Notes: generated by a model not told the origin, from the letters alone. Shown: positions 31,775-40,676, numbered from the stretch's first letter. The stretch is 64,000 bases of DNA from an uncultured Lachnospiraceae bacterium (GCA_902789175.1 CADANF010000014.1:1-64000); one strand, 5' to 3'. Numbers and translations are program-made.

Positions 31775-32500
31775 ATGGCATTACTTATTACATTTATCGC
31801 CGGAATATCAATACTCGCCGGCGCAGTTATAATTAAATTATTTAAGAACCCGGAGACTATTGAGCATCTTTCTATCGCTCTTGCACTTGGTTCATTATTT
31901 TCTCTTATGACTTTCGATCTTGTACCTGAGATTTTAGAATCTTCTCACGAGGTGGGGCTTTTGATCCCTATAGTTTTTACAGCCATTGGTTTTGTTTTAT
32001 TAAAGCTATTAGATCTCTTTGTTCCAGATCATGAAGATACTGATGAGAATCATGATACAGAAAATGCAGCTCATATCGGTCTCATTTCCGCTCTTGCTGT
32101 AATCCTTCATAATATTGTTGAAGGAATGACAGTATATAGTCTTTCCCTTTCTTCATTTGAAAAGGGAGCTATATTTGCCTTAGGTATCTCTCTTCATAAT
32201 ATTCCTATGGGCATGCTTATTTATTCAACTTTGGCAGATTCAAAGAAGGCTAAGAAAATTGCTGTTTTTGCATCCGTTACTGTTTCAACTCTTATCGGCG
32301 GAATACTTATGAAACTGATTGCAAAGCATCTGACCGAAAATGTTATCAGCTGCCTTGTAGCTATGGCCAGTGGAATGATAATCTATATCATTTTTTTGGA
32401 ACTTATCCCTCATGTAATAAAAACAAAGCCTGCAAAAATTTCCATAATAGGAATTATCACAGGCTTTCTCATTGTTCTTTTAAGTTGTAAATTAGCTTAA
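31775..32500 (+). CDS. ZIP-family metal transporter
   Basis: A 241-residue membrane protein with about eight helices. The ZIP signatures are AVILHNIVEGMTVYSL (His-Asn-x-x-Glu-Gly) in TM4 and LGISLHNIPMGMLIYS in TM5; a His/Asp-rich cytoplasmic loop (DHEDTDENHDTENAAHIG) lies between TM3 and TM4. It probably imports zinc or other divalent metals. It follows the Fur-like gene by 40 bases and is likely repressed by it when metal is plentiful. Confidence 0.9.
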   Translation: MALLITFIAGISILAGAVIIKLFKNPETIEHLSIALALGSLFSLMTFDLVPEILESSHEVGLLIPIVFTAIGFVLLKLLDLFVPDHEDTDENHDTENAAHIGLISALAVILHNIVEGMTVYSLSLSSFEKGAIFALGISLHNIPMGMLIYSTLADSKKAKKIAVFASVTVSTLIGGILMKLIAKHLTENVISCLVAMASGMIIYIIFLELIPHVIKTKPAKISIIGIITGFLIVLLSCKLA

Positions 32501-32502
32501 CT

Positions 32503-32535
32503 GTCGCAAAATAACTCGACTAATGTGCCGATTGA
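32503..32535 (+). repeat. dispersed repeat family 2, copy C (short)
   Basis: GTCGCAAAATAACTCGACTA followed by ATGTGCCGATTG matches 38488-38519 with few changes. It lies in the gap between converging genes. Confidence 0.6.
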
Positions 32536-32539
32536 CGGC

Positions 32540-33073
32540 TTAGCTGTTAGAATCTACATGTGCAGCAAATCCTTGCAGATTAGTCTCTACAGCACTAGCT
32601 ACCTGGTCATTATAACCATAAACAATACCTTTTCTTGTAAGGTCTAATATGCTCTTAATTGTCTTAAGTGCGTCATCTACAGGTGTCTTCTTTGAAAAAC
32701 CGCCTGTAGTTGTATATCCAAGAGTTTCATATTCACCATATCTATCCATAACTAAAAGATTATGTGTCTTAGTAGTAGGAATAAAATAATAACGTGTTGT
32801 CACAACACGTGGATACATCCAAAGAATATCCCTTACAGGTATTACTTTTGCTGTTTTAAGCTTTGTGATGATTATGGCTGTAGGTGTTACTAAAGCATCA
32901 AAAATCTTAAATCCCTGGTCTACTTCATTTTCAAGTCTCTGATATTCGTCAGGAGTAAGCTTATTCCAGCTTTCCATTCCTTCATCATAAGCTTTCTTAT
33001 TAAGTGCGCCTCTTTTAACGCCACCTTTACTCTGAATATATGCACTGATTCTTGGATACTGTTCAAATCCCAT
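32540..33073 (-). CDS. unknown conserved soluble protein
   Basis: A 177-residue protein with no membrane segment. The middle reads as alternating beta strands (AIIITKLKTAKVIPVRDILW, RVVTTRYYFIPTTKTHNLLV, GEYETLGYTTTGG), a pattern seen in PH-like folds, but I do not recognise a family. The start at 33073 has GAGGAGG upstream; an in-frame ATG at 33103 is less likely. It is a single gene between the ZIP gene and a DMT exporter. Confidence 0.7.
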   Translation of the reverse strand: MGFEQYPRISAYIQSKGGVKRGALNKKAYDEGMESWNKLTPDEYQRLENEVDQGFKIFDALVTPTAIIITKLKTAKVIPVRDILWMYPRVVTTRYYFIPTTKTHNLLVMDRYGEYETLGYTTTGGFSKKTPVDDALKTIKSILDLTRKGIVYGYNDQVASAVETNLQGFAAHVDSNS

Positions 33074-33167
33074 ATCTATAAACCTCCTCATGTGTTTGTG
33101 CACTCAAATTCTAATCTATTGGTCACATTTTTTCAATACAAAATATAAATACAATGAAATTTACTTA

Positions 33168-34145
33168 TCATTCAGAAACCGTTTTTTCTTTAGATACCAC
33201 CGGGATATTCATCTTAATCTGTGGCAATTTTAGTTCCGATACAAGAATGGCTGAAAACATCAGTACACATCCACATATTTCTCTTCCCGATAATCTATCT
33301 CCTAAGAGAAGACAGCCCGAAAGGGCTCCAAATACACTTTCAAGACACATAACAAGACTTGCAGATGAAGGATTAACTTTTCTTTGTGCGATCACCTGAC
33401 ACGTAAATGCTATACCATTTGAAAATATTCCTGCATATAGTATGGACCACATAGCCTTTCTTATTGATTCCATGTCTGGCTCTTCAAAAATAAACATAGA
33501 TACTGTAGAAAGACATGCCACTACAAAAAACATGATTGCTGTCAGTTTAAGGCTGTCAGCTTTTTTTGAATAATGATTTACTGCCATTATCTGCAAAGCG
33601 TAGATTATCGCACAAAGAATGACCAGACTGTCTCCTATTCCAATCTTAAATGAGCCATTTATACTTAAAAGATATAGTCCCATAAGGCTTAACGCCACCG
33701 CAAACCATATCTTTTTTTCCTGCTTTATCCCACTTATCAGTGATATGACCGGAACCAGCACTACATAAAGAGTTGTTATAAAACTTGCCTTAGCTGTCGT
33801 GGTGAAGGCAAGCCCGTACTGCTGAGTAAAGCTGGCAAAAAATAAAAGCATTCCGCATACAAGTCCTGCCTTTATGTTCGCCTTAACACTTTTCTTTTTG
33901 TCTTCCTTTGTCAGTTTTTCTGTGATAATTTTTCTTTCTTTTTTATCTCTAAACACAATAAAAGGAAGAAGCACTATAGTTCCTATATAACTTCTTCCTG
34001 TAAGATATGTAAATGCTCCTACATTCTTTGCTCCTATGCTCTGAGCTGCAAATGTAGTCCCCCAGAAAAATGCTGCAACAAACAGCAGGAATACATATTT
34101 TTTTTCGTTTTTTCTATTGTCGTTATTTTCTGTTACTGATTTCAT
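33168..34145 (-). CDS. DMT-superfamily (EamA) transporter
   Basis: A 325-residue protein with ten hydrophobic segments in two EamA repeats: FLLFVAAFFWGTTFAAQSIG opens the first, and a second begins near WFAVALSLMGLYLL with the late SLVMCLESVFGALSGCLLLG typical of EamA. Such proteins export metabolites such as amino acids. The start at 34145 has GGAG six bases upstream; the upstream in-frame extension is unlikely. The substrate cannot be inferred. Confidence 0.88.
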   Translation of the reverse strand: MKSVTENNDNRKNEKKYVFLLFVAAFFWGTTFAAQSIGAKNVGAFTYLTGRSYIGTIVLLPFIVFRDKKERKIITEKLTKEDKKKSVKANIKAGLVCGMLLFFASFTQQYGLAFTTTAKASFITTLYVVLVPVISLISGIKQEKKIWFAVALSLMGLYLLSINGSFKIGIGDSLVILCAIIYALQIMAVNHYSKKADSLKLTAIMFFVVACLSTVSMFIFEEPDMESIRKAMWSILYAGIFSNGIAFTCQVIAQRKVNPSSASLVMCLESVFGALSGCLLLGDRLSGREICGCVLMFSAILVSELKLPQIKMNIPVVSKEKTVSE

Positions 34146-34240
34146 TTTTTGCTCCATTAAAAAAGTTACTGATGAACTATAGCATAACCAGTTTAATTTG
34201 TGAAGCAAAAAAATATTACCTTTAGGAAAGTGGTAGTTCA

Positions 34241-34852
34241 TTAATATCCATTAAATCCCCCGCTGATTATGGTATCTGAAAAGTCAAAAAACTTATCCAG
34301 ATCCACATAGCCATCGATTCCATTTACTCTGCCTTCGCTTGAATACTGCCATCCGCCATAATCGATTGCCGGCTCATCATCTCCATACCAGGCTACCCAA
34401 TGAGAATAGTTCTTTAACTTACTGTCATCGAGCCTGTCTCTAAATCCGCTTACCTCACTGGCATAGATGCCTGCGAAGTAACCCGCCTTTTCAAGAAGCT
34501 CTAAGAAGGCAACAACAGCCTCTGTTGCACCTGCTTTATCACTAGGGCTTGTAGCTTCCACATCAATATAGACTGGAAAGTCCAGCTGTTTTCCTTTAAG
34601 CATATTGAGAAATCTTCTTGCATCCGCTTCCCCATCTGCTTTAGTTATACATTTCTCTCCAACAAAATAGTAAGCACCAACATGAAGTCCCGCAGCCTTT
34701 GCCTCTTTATAATTTTGTTCCCATTTGCTGTCAGTATATAATCCGTCGTCGCTTCCACCCGCCTTTATTACTACTGCCTCAATTCCCGATCCTTTTACTT
34801 TTTTCCAATCAATAGTCCCCTGCCAGGCACTTACGTCAATCCCTTTTATCAT
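34241..34852 (-). CDS. GH25 family lysozyme-like protein
   Basis: A 203-residue single-domain GH25 muramidase: GIDVSAWQGTIDW at the start, FVIKAG-like strand (EAVVIKAGGSDDG), AYYFVGEK, and catalytic FPVYIDVEATSPSD (Asp and Glu). It cleaves peptidoglycan between MurNAc and GlcNAc. No signal peptide or cell-wall domain is seen, so it may be cytoplasmic, phage-derived or exported by another route. AGGAGG stands six bases ahead of the start. Confidence 0.9.
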   Translation of the reverse strand: MIKGIDVSAWQGTIDWKKVKGSGIEAVVIKAGGSDDGLYTDSKWEQNYKEAKAAGLHVGAYYFVGEKCITKADGEADARRFLNMLKGKQLDFPVYIDVEATSPSDKAGATEAVVAFLELLEKAGYFAGIYASEVSGFRDRLDDSKLKNYSHWVAWYGDDEPAIDYGGWQYSSEGRVNGIDGYVDLDKFFDFSDTIISGGFNGY

Positions 34853-34986
34853 ATATTACCTCCTGCTACATTTAATAATTAATGTAGCCTGATAATATAT
34901 GATTTTTTCCTTTATGTGTCAGATTCTATCTATAAAGTAAAATATAACCTTAAGAGGTCAATTATTTCTTTTCAACTGCCACTCCA

Positions 34987-35604
34987 TTATTTTCTTAACC
35001 ATCCTCTTTCCACTGCCCTGTCAAGATTAGCCTCTATCCATTTATAAACCTCTGGCATAAAGTCTCTTATTATTTCCATCCTCTTTTCCACTGACGAACG
35101 ATTTGTCTCCCCTTCAGCCCAGGTATGACCTGCAGTAAGAGTATTATGAAGGAAAGGCTGGAGTCGGTCCATGCAGGCAGCATATTTTGCATCAGATGTT
35201 TCCATCTTATCAAACTCCTCCCAGAGTTCTCTTATCATGTTTCCCTGTTCCTCCGGAAGTTCTCCAAATAATTTATCCGCCGCTTTCTTCTCTCTTTCTT
35301 CCTTATCCTTATTTCCGGCAGTGTCATAGGCAAATGTATCTCCCGCATAAATTTCAACCAAGTCATGGACAACGCACATTTTTACTACACGACCAATATC
35401 CACTGTCTCTTTTGCATATTCAGAAAAAAGCATAGCCATAACAGCTATATGCCAGGAATGCTCAGCATCATTTTCACGTCTGCTCTGATCTATAAGCACT
35501 GTCCTTCTAAGGATTGAAGTCATCTTGTCAATCTCTGCAGTAAACTTTAACTGCTGATCAAGTCGCATATTATTGCTGGATAAAAAATTATCAATTGAAA
35601 GCAT
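34987..35604 (-). CDS. HD-domain hydrolase (5'-deoxynucleotidase-like)
   Basis: A 205-residue HD-domain protein. Metal residues are in NDAEHSWHIAVMAM, VVHDLVEIYAGDTFAYDT (His-Asp pair) and a later CMDRLQPFLHN (Asp), as in YfbR/YGK1-like dNMP phosphatases. It probably removes phosphate from deoxynucleoside monophosphates. It is a lone gene between the lysozyme and pepT. Confidence 0.85.
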   Translation of the reverse strand: MLSIDNFLSSNNMRLDQQLKFTAEIDKMTSILRRTVLIDQSRRENDAEHSWHIAVMAMLFSEYAKETVDIGRVVKMCVVHDLVEIYAGDTFAYDTAGNKDKEEREKKAADKLFGELPEEQGNMIRELWEEFDKMETSDAKYAACMDRLQPFLHNTLTAGHTWAEGETNRSSVEKRMEIIRDFMPEVYKWIEANLDRAVERGWLRK

Positions 35605-35674
35605 ATCTTACTCCTTTGCTTACGCAATTTATGTAATTTACAAGTCGTAAACCTGAATTCGCCACTCCAAATAA

Positions 35675-36892
35675 CTACTGCTTACTATACTCTTTAACAA
35701 TCGCGGTAAGGATTTCAACTACCTTATCCATTCCTTCGGCTGTGATATGTTCAAATGGTCCGTGGAATGCATATCCTGCTGTTCCAAGGTTTGGGCATGG
35801 AAGTCCTCTAAAGGAAAGTCTTGCTCCGTCAGTCCCTCCACGTACCGGAACTTCCAATGGCTCTAAGCCCTGGTCCTTAATACATTTTTTTGCAGTTTCC
35901 ACTATATGCATATGTGGTCTTATCTTTTCGATCATGTTTCTATACTGTTCATTGATTGTTAGGGTTACTGTGCCTTCCCCGTATTTTTCATTTATTGTTT
36001 TTTCAATCAGGCGAAGAGTCGAAAGCTTTGCTTCAAAAAGTCCCCAGTCATGATCTCTTATGATATAGGCGATCTCTGCATTTTCTACATCTCCCTTGAT
36101 ATCTGTAAGATGATAGAATCCTTCTCTATCTTCTGTATGGGCTGGTGTTTCCGCTGCCGGTAACATAGCAGAGATCTCGCAGGCTACGAGAGCTGCATTT
36201 ACCATACGGTCTTTTGCGTCTCCAGGATGAACACTTACACCTTTTATTACAAAGGCTGCAGACGCTGCATTAAAGTTTTCGTACTCGATTTCATTTTCAG
36301 CTCCGCCATCAACAGTATAGGCAAATTCAGCCCCAAATTTTTTAATATCAAGTAATTCAGCCCCATGTCCAATTTCTTCATCAGGTGTAAATGCAACCGA
36401 GATCTTTCCATGAGCCATATCACTATTTATCACTTCTTCACAAAGAGTCATGATCTCAGCAACCCCCGCCTTATCATCAGCCCCAAGAAGTGTGCTTCCG
36501 TCAGTTGTGATAAGTGTTCTTCCCTTTAAGCTCTTTAAATGTGGGAAAAGCTTATTGGTAAGGACACGACCATTTCCTAATTCTACATCTTCTCCATCAT
36601 AATTTTCATGTATCACCGGCTTTACATTTTCCCCTGAGCAGTCAGGAGCTGTATCTAAATGAGCGATAAAACCGATGGCAGGAACATTCTCTAAGCCTTC
36701 TGTTGCAGGAATATGGCCTGTAACGTAACAATGCTCATCCACTGCTGCATCCTCAATTCCAAGTTCTTTCATCTCCTCAACTAAATTTTTTGCAAGATCA
36801 AACTGTATTTTAGTAGAAGGAGTCTCCTCTACACTTTCATCACTTGTTGTATGTATAACTACGTAATTTAATAATCTTTCGTATGCTTTCAT
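35675..36892 (-). CDS. pepT: peptidase T (tripeptide aminopeptidase)
   Basis: A 405-residue M20B zinc peptidase. Metal and catalytic motifs: GFIAHLDTAPD, LLGADDKAGVAEI, FTPDEEIGHGAE, YTVDGGAENEIEYENFNAA (dimer domain start) and RGGTDGARLSFRG near the C-terminus. It removes the N-terminal residue of tripeptides. Length is standard. Confidence 0.95.
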   Translation of the reverse strand: MKAYERLLNYVVIHTTSDESVEETPSTKIQFDLAKNLVEEMKELGIEDAAVDEHCYVTGHIPATEGLENVPAIGFIAHLDTAPDCSGENVKPVIHENYDGEDVELGNGRVLTNKLFPHLKSLKGRTLITTDGSTLLGADDKAGVAEIMTLCEEVINSDMAHGKISVAFTPDEEIGHGAELLDIKKFGAEFAYTVDGGAENEIEYENFNAASAAFVIKGVSVHPGDAKDRMVNAALVACEISAMLPAAETPAHTEDREGFYHLTDIKGDVENAEIAYIIRDHDWGLFEAKLSTLRLIEKTINEKYGEGTVTLTINEQYRNMIEKIRPHMHIVETAKKCIKDQGLEPLEVPVRGGTDGARLSFRGLPCPNLGTAGYAFHGPFEHITAEGMDKVVEILTAIVKEYSKQ

Positions 36893-36955
36893 TTAATCTA
36901 TTCCTCTCTTCTTAAGTTATATTCTACTTTAAATTATATTCTACTTTAAATTATA

Positions 36956-37672
36956 TTATCTCCAAGGTCTCTCTTTATCAAGCCATCCATTTTTCTTCCA
37001 GTACTTAAAATCTGTATACTCTGGATTCTCTTTTCCAAGTTTGGTCTGCAGCATTCTTACAACATAAAATTTTGCTTTAGTAAGAAGTGAAGTCCTGGCT
37101 GGTCGTGTGAAATCTGTCTTTTTTATTCTTTCTGCAACACTATTCAGTTTTGATAACATCTTATCTTTCTTTTTATCCGAAAGCTTTTCCCAGTCGATCT
37201 CACTCATTAATTTAAAACTGCATACCCTGATACTGCTGATCCCCCACCATGAAAGGCTGTCCTTAATATCCTTTGCAGTTTCTTTTACGCCTGATCCAAG
37301 GCACTGAGTGATTATCACTGCACGTTTGCCAAACATTTTCTTAGCAGGTCTGTGAGGCATCCATCTATAACCAAAATGATCCAGCATAGCCTTCATTGCT
37401 CCAGTTGCGTGATAAACATATACCGGCGATGTAAAGATGAGAAGATCCGCTGCAAACATGGCTTTCTCTATTTTTTGAACATATGCGGCATCCTTACACA
37501 AATGCTCCTTTTCACGAAAGCAGTTGGTACATCCACAGCAGAAATTTGGACAATCCTTTGGGAGATAAAACTCTGTTATCACTGCATCATCTCTAAATAT
37601 ATCAAGAAATGCCTCTTTAAGTTTATATGTAACTCCATGTTTCTCAGTTCCATTTATAACTACTATCCTCAT
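36956..37672 (-). CDS. flavodoxin-like NAD(P)H-dependent oxidoreductase
   Basis: A 238-residue protein with a flavodoxin fold: MRIVVINGTEKHGVTYKL (FMN phosphate loop region), CPNFCCGCTNCFREKEHLC (a Cys-rich insertion that may bind a metal or cluster), LLIFTSPVYVYHATGAMKAM (FMN-binding). It starts four bases inside the end of the TetR gene, so the regulator most likely controls it. The substrate, perhaps a quinone or drug, is unknown. Confidence 0.85.
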   Translation of the reverse strand: MRIVVINGTEKHGVTYKLKEAFLDIFRDDAVITEFYLPKDCPNFCCGCTNCFREKEHLCKDAAYVQKIEKAMFAADLLIFTSPVYVYHATGAMKAMLDHFGYRWMPHRPAKKMFGKRAVIITQCLGSGVKETAKDIKDSLSWWGISSIRVCSFKLMSEIDWEKLSDKKKDKMLSKLNSVAERIKKTDFTRPARTSLLTKAKFYVVRMLQTKLGKENPEYTDFKYWKKNGWLDKERPWR

Positions 37673-38292
37673 TTTATCGTCCTCCCATAAACTTTATCAA
37701 ATTGTCGGATATGTTTTTCCAGCAGCTTAAGTGCTTCTTTTTCTCTGTCAGGTTCTCTGTCACAAACCGTAAGAAGCATATATATTGGAGAATAAAACTG
37801 AAGTGTCATTACAGAAATGTCGTCTGCCGCAAGTATTCCCTGTGCCACTAACATTCCAAGTAACATTCCCTGATAAGAAAGCGGCATATCAAAATATTGC
37901 TGAGAATAAACTTTCGCAAGCTCTTTATCCTTAAACTGTTCTAATGTAAGCATCTTTCTAAAACGCTTTGTATAACTATCATGAAGATAATAAGTAAAAA
38001 GGTCTCTTCCCAGTTTAACCAGATGATCTTCATCCATTTTTTTATATATTTCTGCATCTATCATTGGATTGCTGCCATCTATACTTAAAACCTCTGCCTG
38101 CTGTTTAAATCTTAAGTTCATCTCATCAATTATGGCATCAAATATAGCCTGCTTATTTTTATAATGCTTATATAATGATGGAGCCTTTATCCCAACTTTA
38201 TTTGCTATATCATTTACAAATACATTGGCATAGCCCTTTTCAGAAAAACAAGTCAACGCTTCATCAAGAATCCTCTGTTTTGTATCCATCAA
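37669..38292 (-). CDS. TetR/AcrR-family regulator
   Basis: A 207-residue regulator: RILDEALTCFSEKGYANVFV, then NKVGIKAPSLYKHYKNKQA, the classic TetR HTH; the rest is the variable ligand domain. It overlaps the flavodoxin-like gene by four bases (ATGA), forming a two-gene operon. Three GGCTAA-based palindromes upstream at 38347-38404 are the probable operators. Confidence 0.92.
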   Translation of the reverse strand: MMDTKQRILDEALTCFSEKGYANVFVNDIANKVGIKAPSLYKHYKNKQAIFDAIIDEMNLRFKQQAEVLSIDGSNPMIDAEIYKKMDEDHLVKLGRDLFTYYLHDSYTKRFRKMLTLEQFKDKELAKVYSQQYFDMPLSYQGMLLGMLVAQGILAADDISVMTLQFYSPIYMLLTVCDREPDREKEALKLLEKHIRQFDKVYGRTIK

Positions 38293-38346
38293 ACTCCCCT
38301 TTCGTTTTGAACAGATTCTTATATTCTATATAATTCTGCCAAAAAA

Positions 38347-38404
38347 TAGCTAACTACAATTAGCCGCTCCTCTTAGCCAGATTATAGGCTAATTATAATT
38401 AGCC
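38347..38404. promoter_or_regulatory. TetR-type operator cluster
   Basis: GGCTAATTATAATTAGCC (38387-38404) is a perfect 18-base palindrome; TTAGCC..GGCTAA (38374-38393) overlaps it and TAGCTAACTACAATTAGCC (38347-38365) is a degenerate copy. They lie 55-110 bases upstream of the TetR start. Confidence 0.7.
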
Positions 38405-38475
38405 GTCAAGCTTTTTGTTATTGACAAAAACTATGGTCTGTTATAGTCCATAGCAAAGTTATGAAGAGGAAGAGT

Positions 38476-38530
38476 AAGTTGTTACTAATATAACGTTCGC
38501 AAAATAACTGGACTAATGCGCTGAATGCTG
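38476..38530 (+). repeat. dispersed repeat family 2, copy B
   Basis: GTTGTTACTAATATAACGTTCGCAAAATAACTGG-ACTAATGCG aligns with 32503-32535 in the second half and with the reverse complement of 21970-22050 over most of its length. Confidence 0.55.
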
Positions 38531-38586
38531 CAACAGCTTTCTTGCTGACAGGATAGCTTACTTAGTTACCTTTTTTCAGTTAACTA

Positions 38587-38618
38587 AAAAAGAGGATCCA
38601 ATACAGAATCCTCTTTTT
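38587..38618 (-). terminator. terminator of cysteine desulfurase gene
   Basis: AAAAAGAGGATTC/GATCCTCTTTTT stem with T-rich flanks on both strands, about 40 bases beyond the stop. Confidence 0.8.
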
Positions 38619-38657
38619 CTTAGATAAATACTTCTTTATTCAGTTCTACATCTATAT

Positions 38658-39839
38658 TCATTTCTGCTTATTTATAAAAGCTTCATAAAAAGGAGACATA
38701 CCACGAAGACGCTCTACTGATTTTTTAAGTACATCCACTGTCTTATCAATATCATCCTTTGTAGTTTCATCTGATAGTGTAAGTCTGATAGATCCACGCG
38801 CAATATCTTTAGGACGCCCAATTGCTAAAAGCACATGTGAAGGGTCAAGCGCTCCCGATGTACATGCCGAACCAGATGATGCCGCAATCCCACTAAGATC
38901 AAGTAAGATCATAAGTGACTCTCCTTCGATGAAACGAAAGCAGAAATTAGCATTGTTGGAAAGACGCATTTCTCTGTCACCGTTTAATACTGTATAAGGT
39001 ATCTCTTTTAATACTCTTTCGATCAGATAATCTCTTAGTTTTCTTTCATAAATGGTACGCTTTTCCATCCTCGTAGCGGCAATTTCAACCGCCTTAGCTG
39101 TACCAATGATACCTGCTGCATTTGTTGTTCCAGCACGTCTACCTCTCTCCTGCGCGCCTCCATGGATTAAAGAACTTATTTCAATACCTTTTCTGATATA
39201 AAAAACCCCTACACCCTTTGGACCATTTATTTTATGCGCAGAAGCAGAAAGCATATCTATATTCATTTCATTTACATCGATCGGCAGATGGCCAAACGCC
39301 TGTACTGCGTCAGTATGAAATAGCACTCCATGTTCATGGGCAATCCTTCCGAGTTCCTTAATAGGCTCTATTGTTCCAATCTCATTATTTGCAAACATAA
39401 TGCTTATAAGAATTGTATCCGGACGAATGGCCGCTTCAAGCTCAGCAGGATTTACAAATCCATTTTCATCCACGTTAAGATAAGTCACCTCAAAGCCATG
39501 CTTTTCTAAAAATTCTGCCGTATTGAGGATTGCATGATGTTCAATCTTTGTTGTAATAATATGTTTTCCCTTATCACTGTATGCATCAGCAATTCCTTTT
39601 AACGCCCAGTTATCAGATTCAGATCCACCACTTGTAAAATAAATCTCTTCTCTTTTTGCTCCTAAGAATTTGGCAATTGACTCCCTTGCTTTCTCTACTT
39701 TACCTGCTATCTTTCCAGAAAACATATAGCTGCTGGACGGATTTCCATACTGTTCTTCAAAATATGGCTTCATTGTTTCAAAAACTTCTGGTAATACCTT
39801 AGTTGTAGCTGCATTATCTAAATATATAAATTGTTCCAT
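38658..39839 (-). CDS. cysteine desulfurase (NifS/IscS family)
   Basis: A 393-residue PLP enzyme that takes sulfur from cysteine for cluster or thio-group synthesis. Seen are YLDNAATTKVLPEV, FTSGGSESDNWALKG, HTDAVQAFGHLPID (PLP contacts), SASAHKINGPKGVG (the PLP lysine) and SGSACTSGALDPSHVL (catalytic Cys loop). It has no adjacent scaffold gene; partners may be the NifU-like protein at 27657 or thiI elsewhere. GAGG precedes the ATG. The first codons are duplicated 25 bases upstream as a minimal reading frame (see 39854-39865). Confidence 0.93.
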   Translation of the reverse strand: MEQFIYLDNAATTKVLPEVFETMKPYFEEQYGNPSSSYMFSGKIAGKVEKARESIAKFLGAKREEIYFTSGGSESDNWALKGIADAYSDKGKHIITTKIEHHAILNTAEFLEKHGFEVTYLNVDENGFVNPAELEAAIRPDTILISIMFANNEIGTIEPIKELGRIAHEHGVLFHTDAVQAFGHLPIDVNEMNIDMLSASAHKINGPKGVGVFYIRKGIEISSLIHGGAQERGRRAGTTNAAGIIGTAKAVEIAATRMEKRTIYERKLRDYLIERVLKEIPYTVLNGDREMRLSNNANFCFRFIEGESLMILLDLSGIAASSGSACTSGALDPSHVLLAIGRPKDIARGSIRLTLSDETTKDDIDKTVDVLKKSVERLRGMSPFYEAFINKQK

Positions 39840-39868
39840 AAATTACCTCTAAATTATTGTTCCATAAA
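39830..39868 (-). repeat. duplicated start region of cysteine desulfurase gene, with three-codon leader frame
   Basis: ATTTATGGAACAAT occurs at the true start (39843-39830) and again 25 bases upstream (39868-39855). The upstream copy reads ATG GAA CAA TAA (39865-39854), a Met-Glu-Gln mini-frame; GAGGT of the real start lies just after it. Confidence 0.7.
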
Positions 39869-39929
39869 TCACATTAAATATTTTCCTATCATTTTAGTAG
39901 GTAATTTTATATTACATATTCCCAGCTTG

Positions 39930-40475
39930 TCAATAGGTTGGTAATAATTCACTCTTGATCAATTCCAGTGTTTCTTCTACCGAAACACATTCTGCATATC
40001 TTCCCGGCCACATATTCTTATTATAAAATTCATATGTGGTTTTTGCATCCATATATGGATTGTTCCTTGTGGAATTCGAGTGCTCCGGCACGATCATTTT
40101 ATAGCCTCTTTCAAAACCGCTTTTTATCGTGGCATCCATGCAGTAATCTGTCTGTAGTCCAACTACGATTACAGTGCTTATATTTCTTGACTCAAGATAC
40201 TTAGTCAGCCCAGTTGATTTATGAAACGCACTGTTTATATTTTTATCAAAAATCTTTTCTCCCTCCAGCGGTGCAAATTCCTCATAGATTTCAAATGAAT
40301 CATCTCCTTTTGAAAAGCCTGAACCCGGCCCATCATCATGGCGCACATAGATTACTTCAACACCACATTCTCTGGATGCTTTGATCAGAGTCTTGATATT
40401 TCCTTTTAACTCCTCAAAACCATAAAGTCTATCATCCGTGATTCCTTTTTGAGTATCAACCACCAGTAAAACCAT
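39930..40475 (-). CDS. isochorismatase-like cysteine hydrolase
   Basis: A 181-residue amidase of the isochorismatase/nicotinamidase superfamily: LLVVDTQKGI (catalytic Asp), VIYVRHDDGPGSGF, FDKNINSAF (Lys region) and VGLQTDYCMDATIKSGFERG (nucleophilic Cys). It hydrolyses an amide or ester; nicotinamidase-specific features are not clear. It stands alone at the edge of a recombination scar. Confidence 0.88.
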   Translation of the reverse strand: MVLLVVDTQKGITDDRLYGFEELKGNIKTLIKASRECGVEVIYVRHDDGPGSGFSKGDDSFEIYEEFAPLEGEKIFDKNINSAFHKSTGLTKYLESRNISTVIVVGLQTDYCMDATIKSGFERGYKMIVPEHSNSTRNNPYMDAKTTYEFYNKNMWPGRYAECVSVEETLELIKSELLPTY

Positions 40476-40508
40476 TATTTATTTTCCTCTATCATTTTCT
40501 TTCTAAAC

Positions 40509-40676
40509 TCAAACCATTCTACAACCAATATCAAGTATTTTCTTCCCGTATAAATCAGGTAACATAGAACTGATTATTGGAGTTTCGATAACATCATTGA
40601 AATTAATCTCTCTACTTCGAAGATTGGAAAAAATATCAAAAAACGCGTCATTGTCATATATATTTTGCTGTGGCAT
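40509..40676 (-). pseudogene. SAM-dependent methyltransferase fragment
   Basis: A 55-codon frame beginning MPQQNIYDNDAFFDIFSN and ending YGKKILDIGCRMV-stop. LDIGC is the start of the SAM-binding glycine loop (LDxGCGxG), and the frame stops right after it, so only the N-terminal quarter of a methyltransferase of the PQQN-YD type remains. It is too short for activity. Confidence 0.75.

Larger units (their letters stand above)
38293..38657. other. 365-base gene-free stretch with operators, repeat and terminator
   Basis: From left to right it holds the TetR operators (38347-38404), a rightward promoter-like TTGACA (near 38425) without a following gene, the palindrome CTATGG..CCATAG, repeat family 2 copy B (38476-38530), and the cysteine desulfurase terminator. 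A small RNA from the rightward promoter is possible but unsupported. Confidence 0.5.

Noticed and set aside
38420-38475. Small RNA or gene from a rightward TTGACA..TATAGT
   Set aside because: Spacing is about 15 bases, no coding frame follows and the sequence runs into a repeat; support is too weak.
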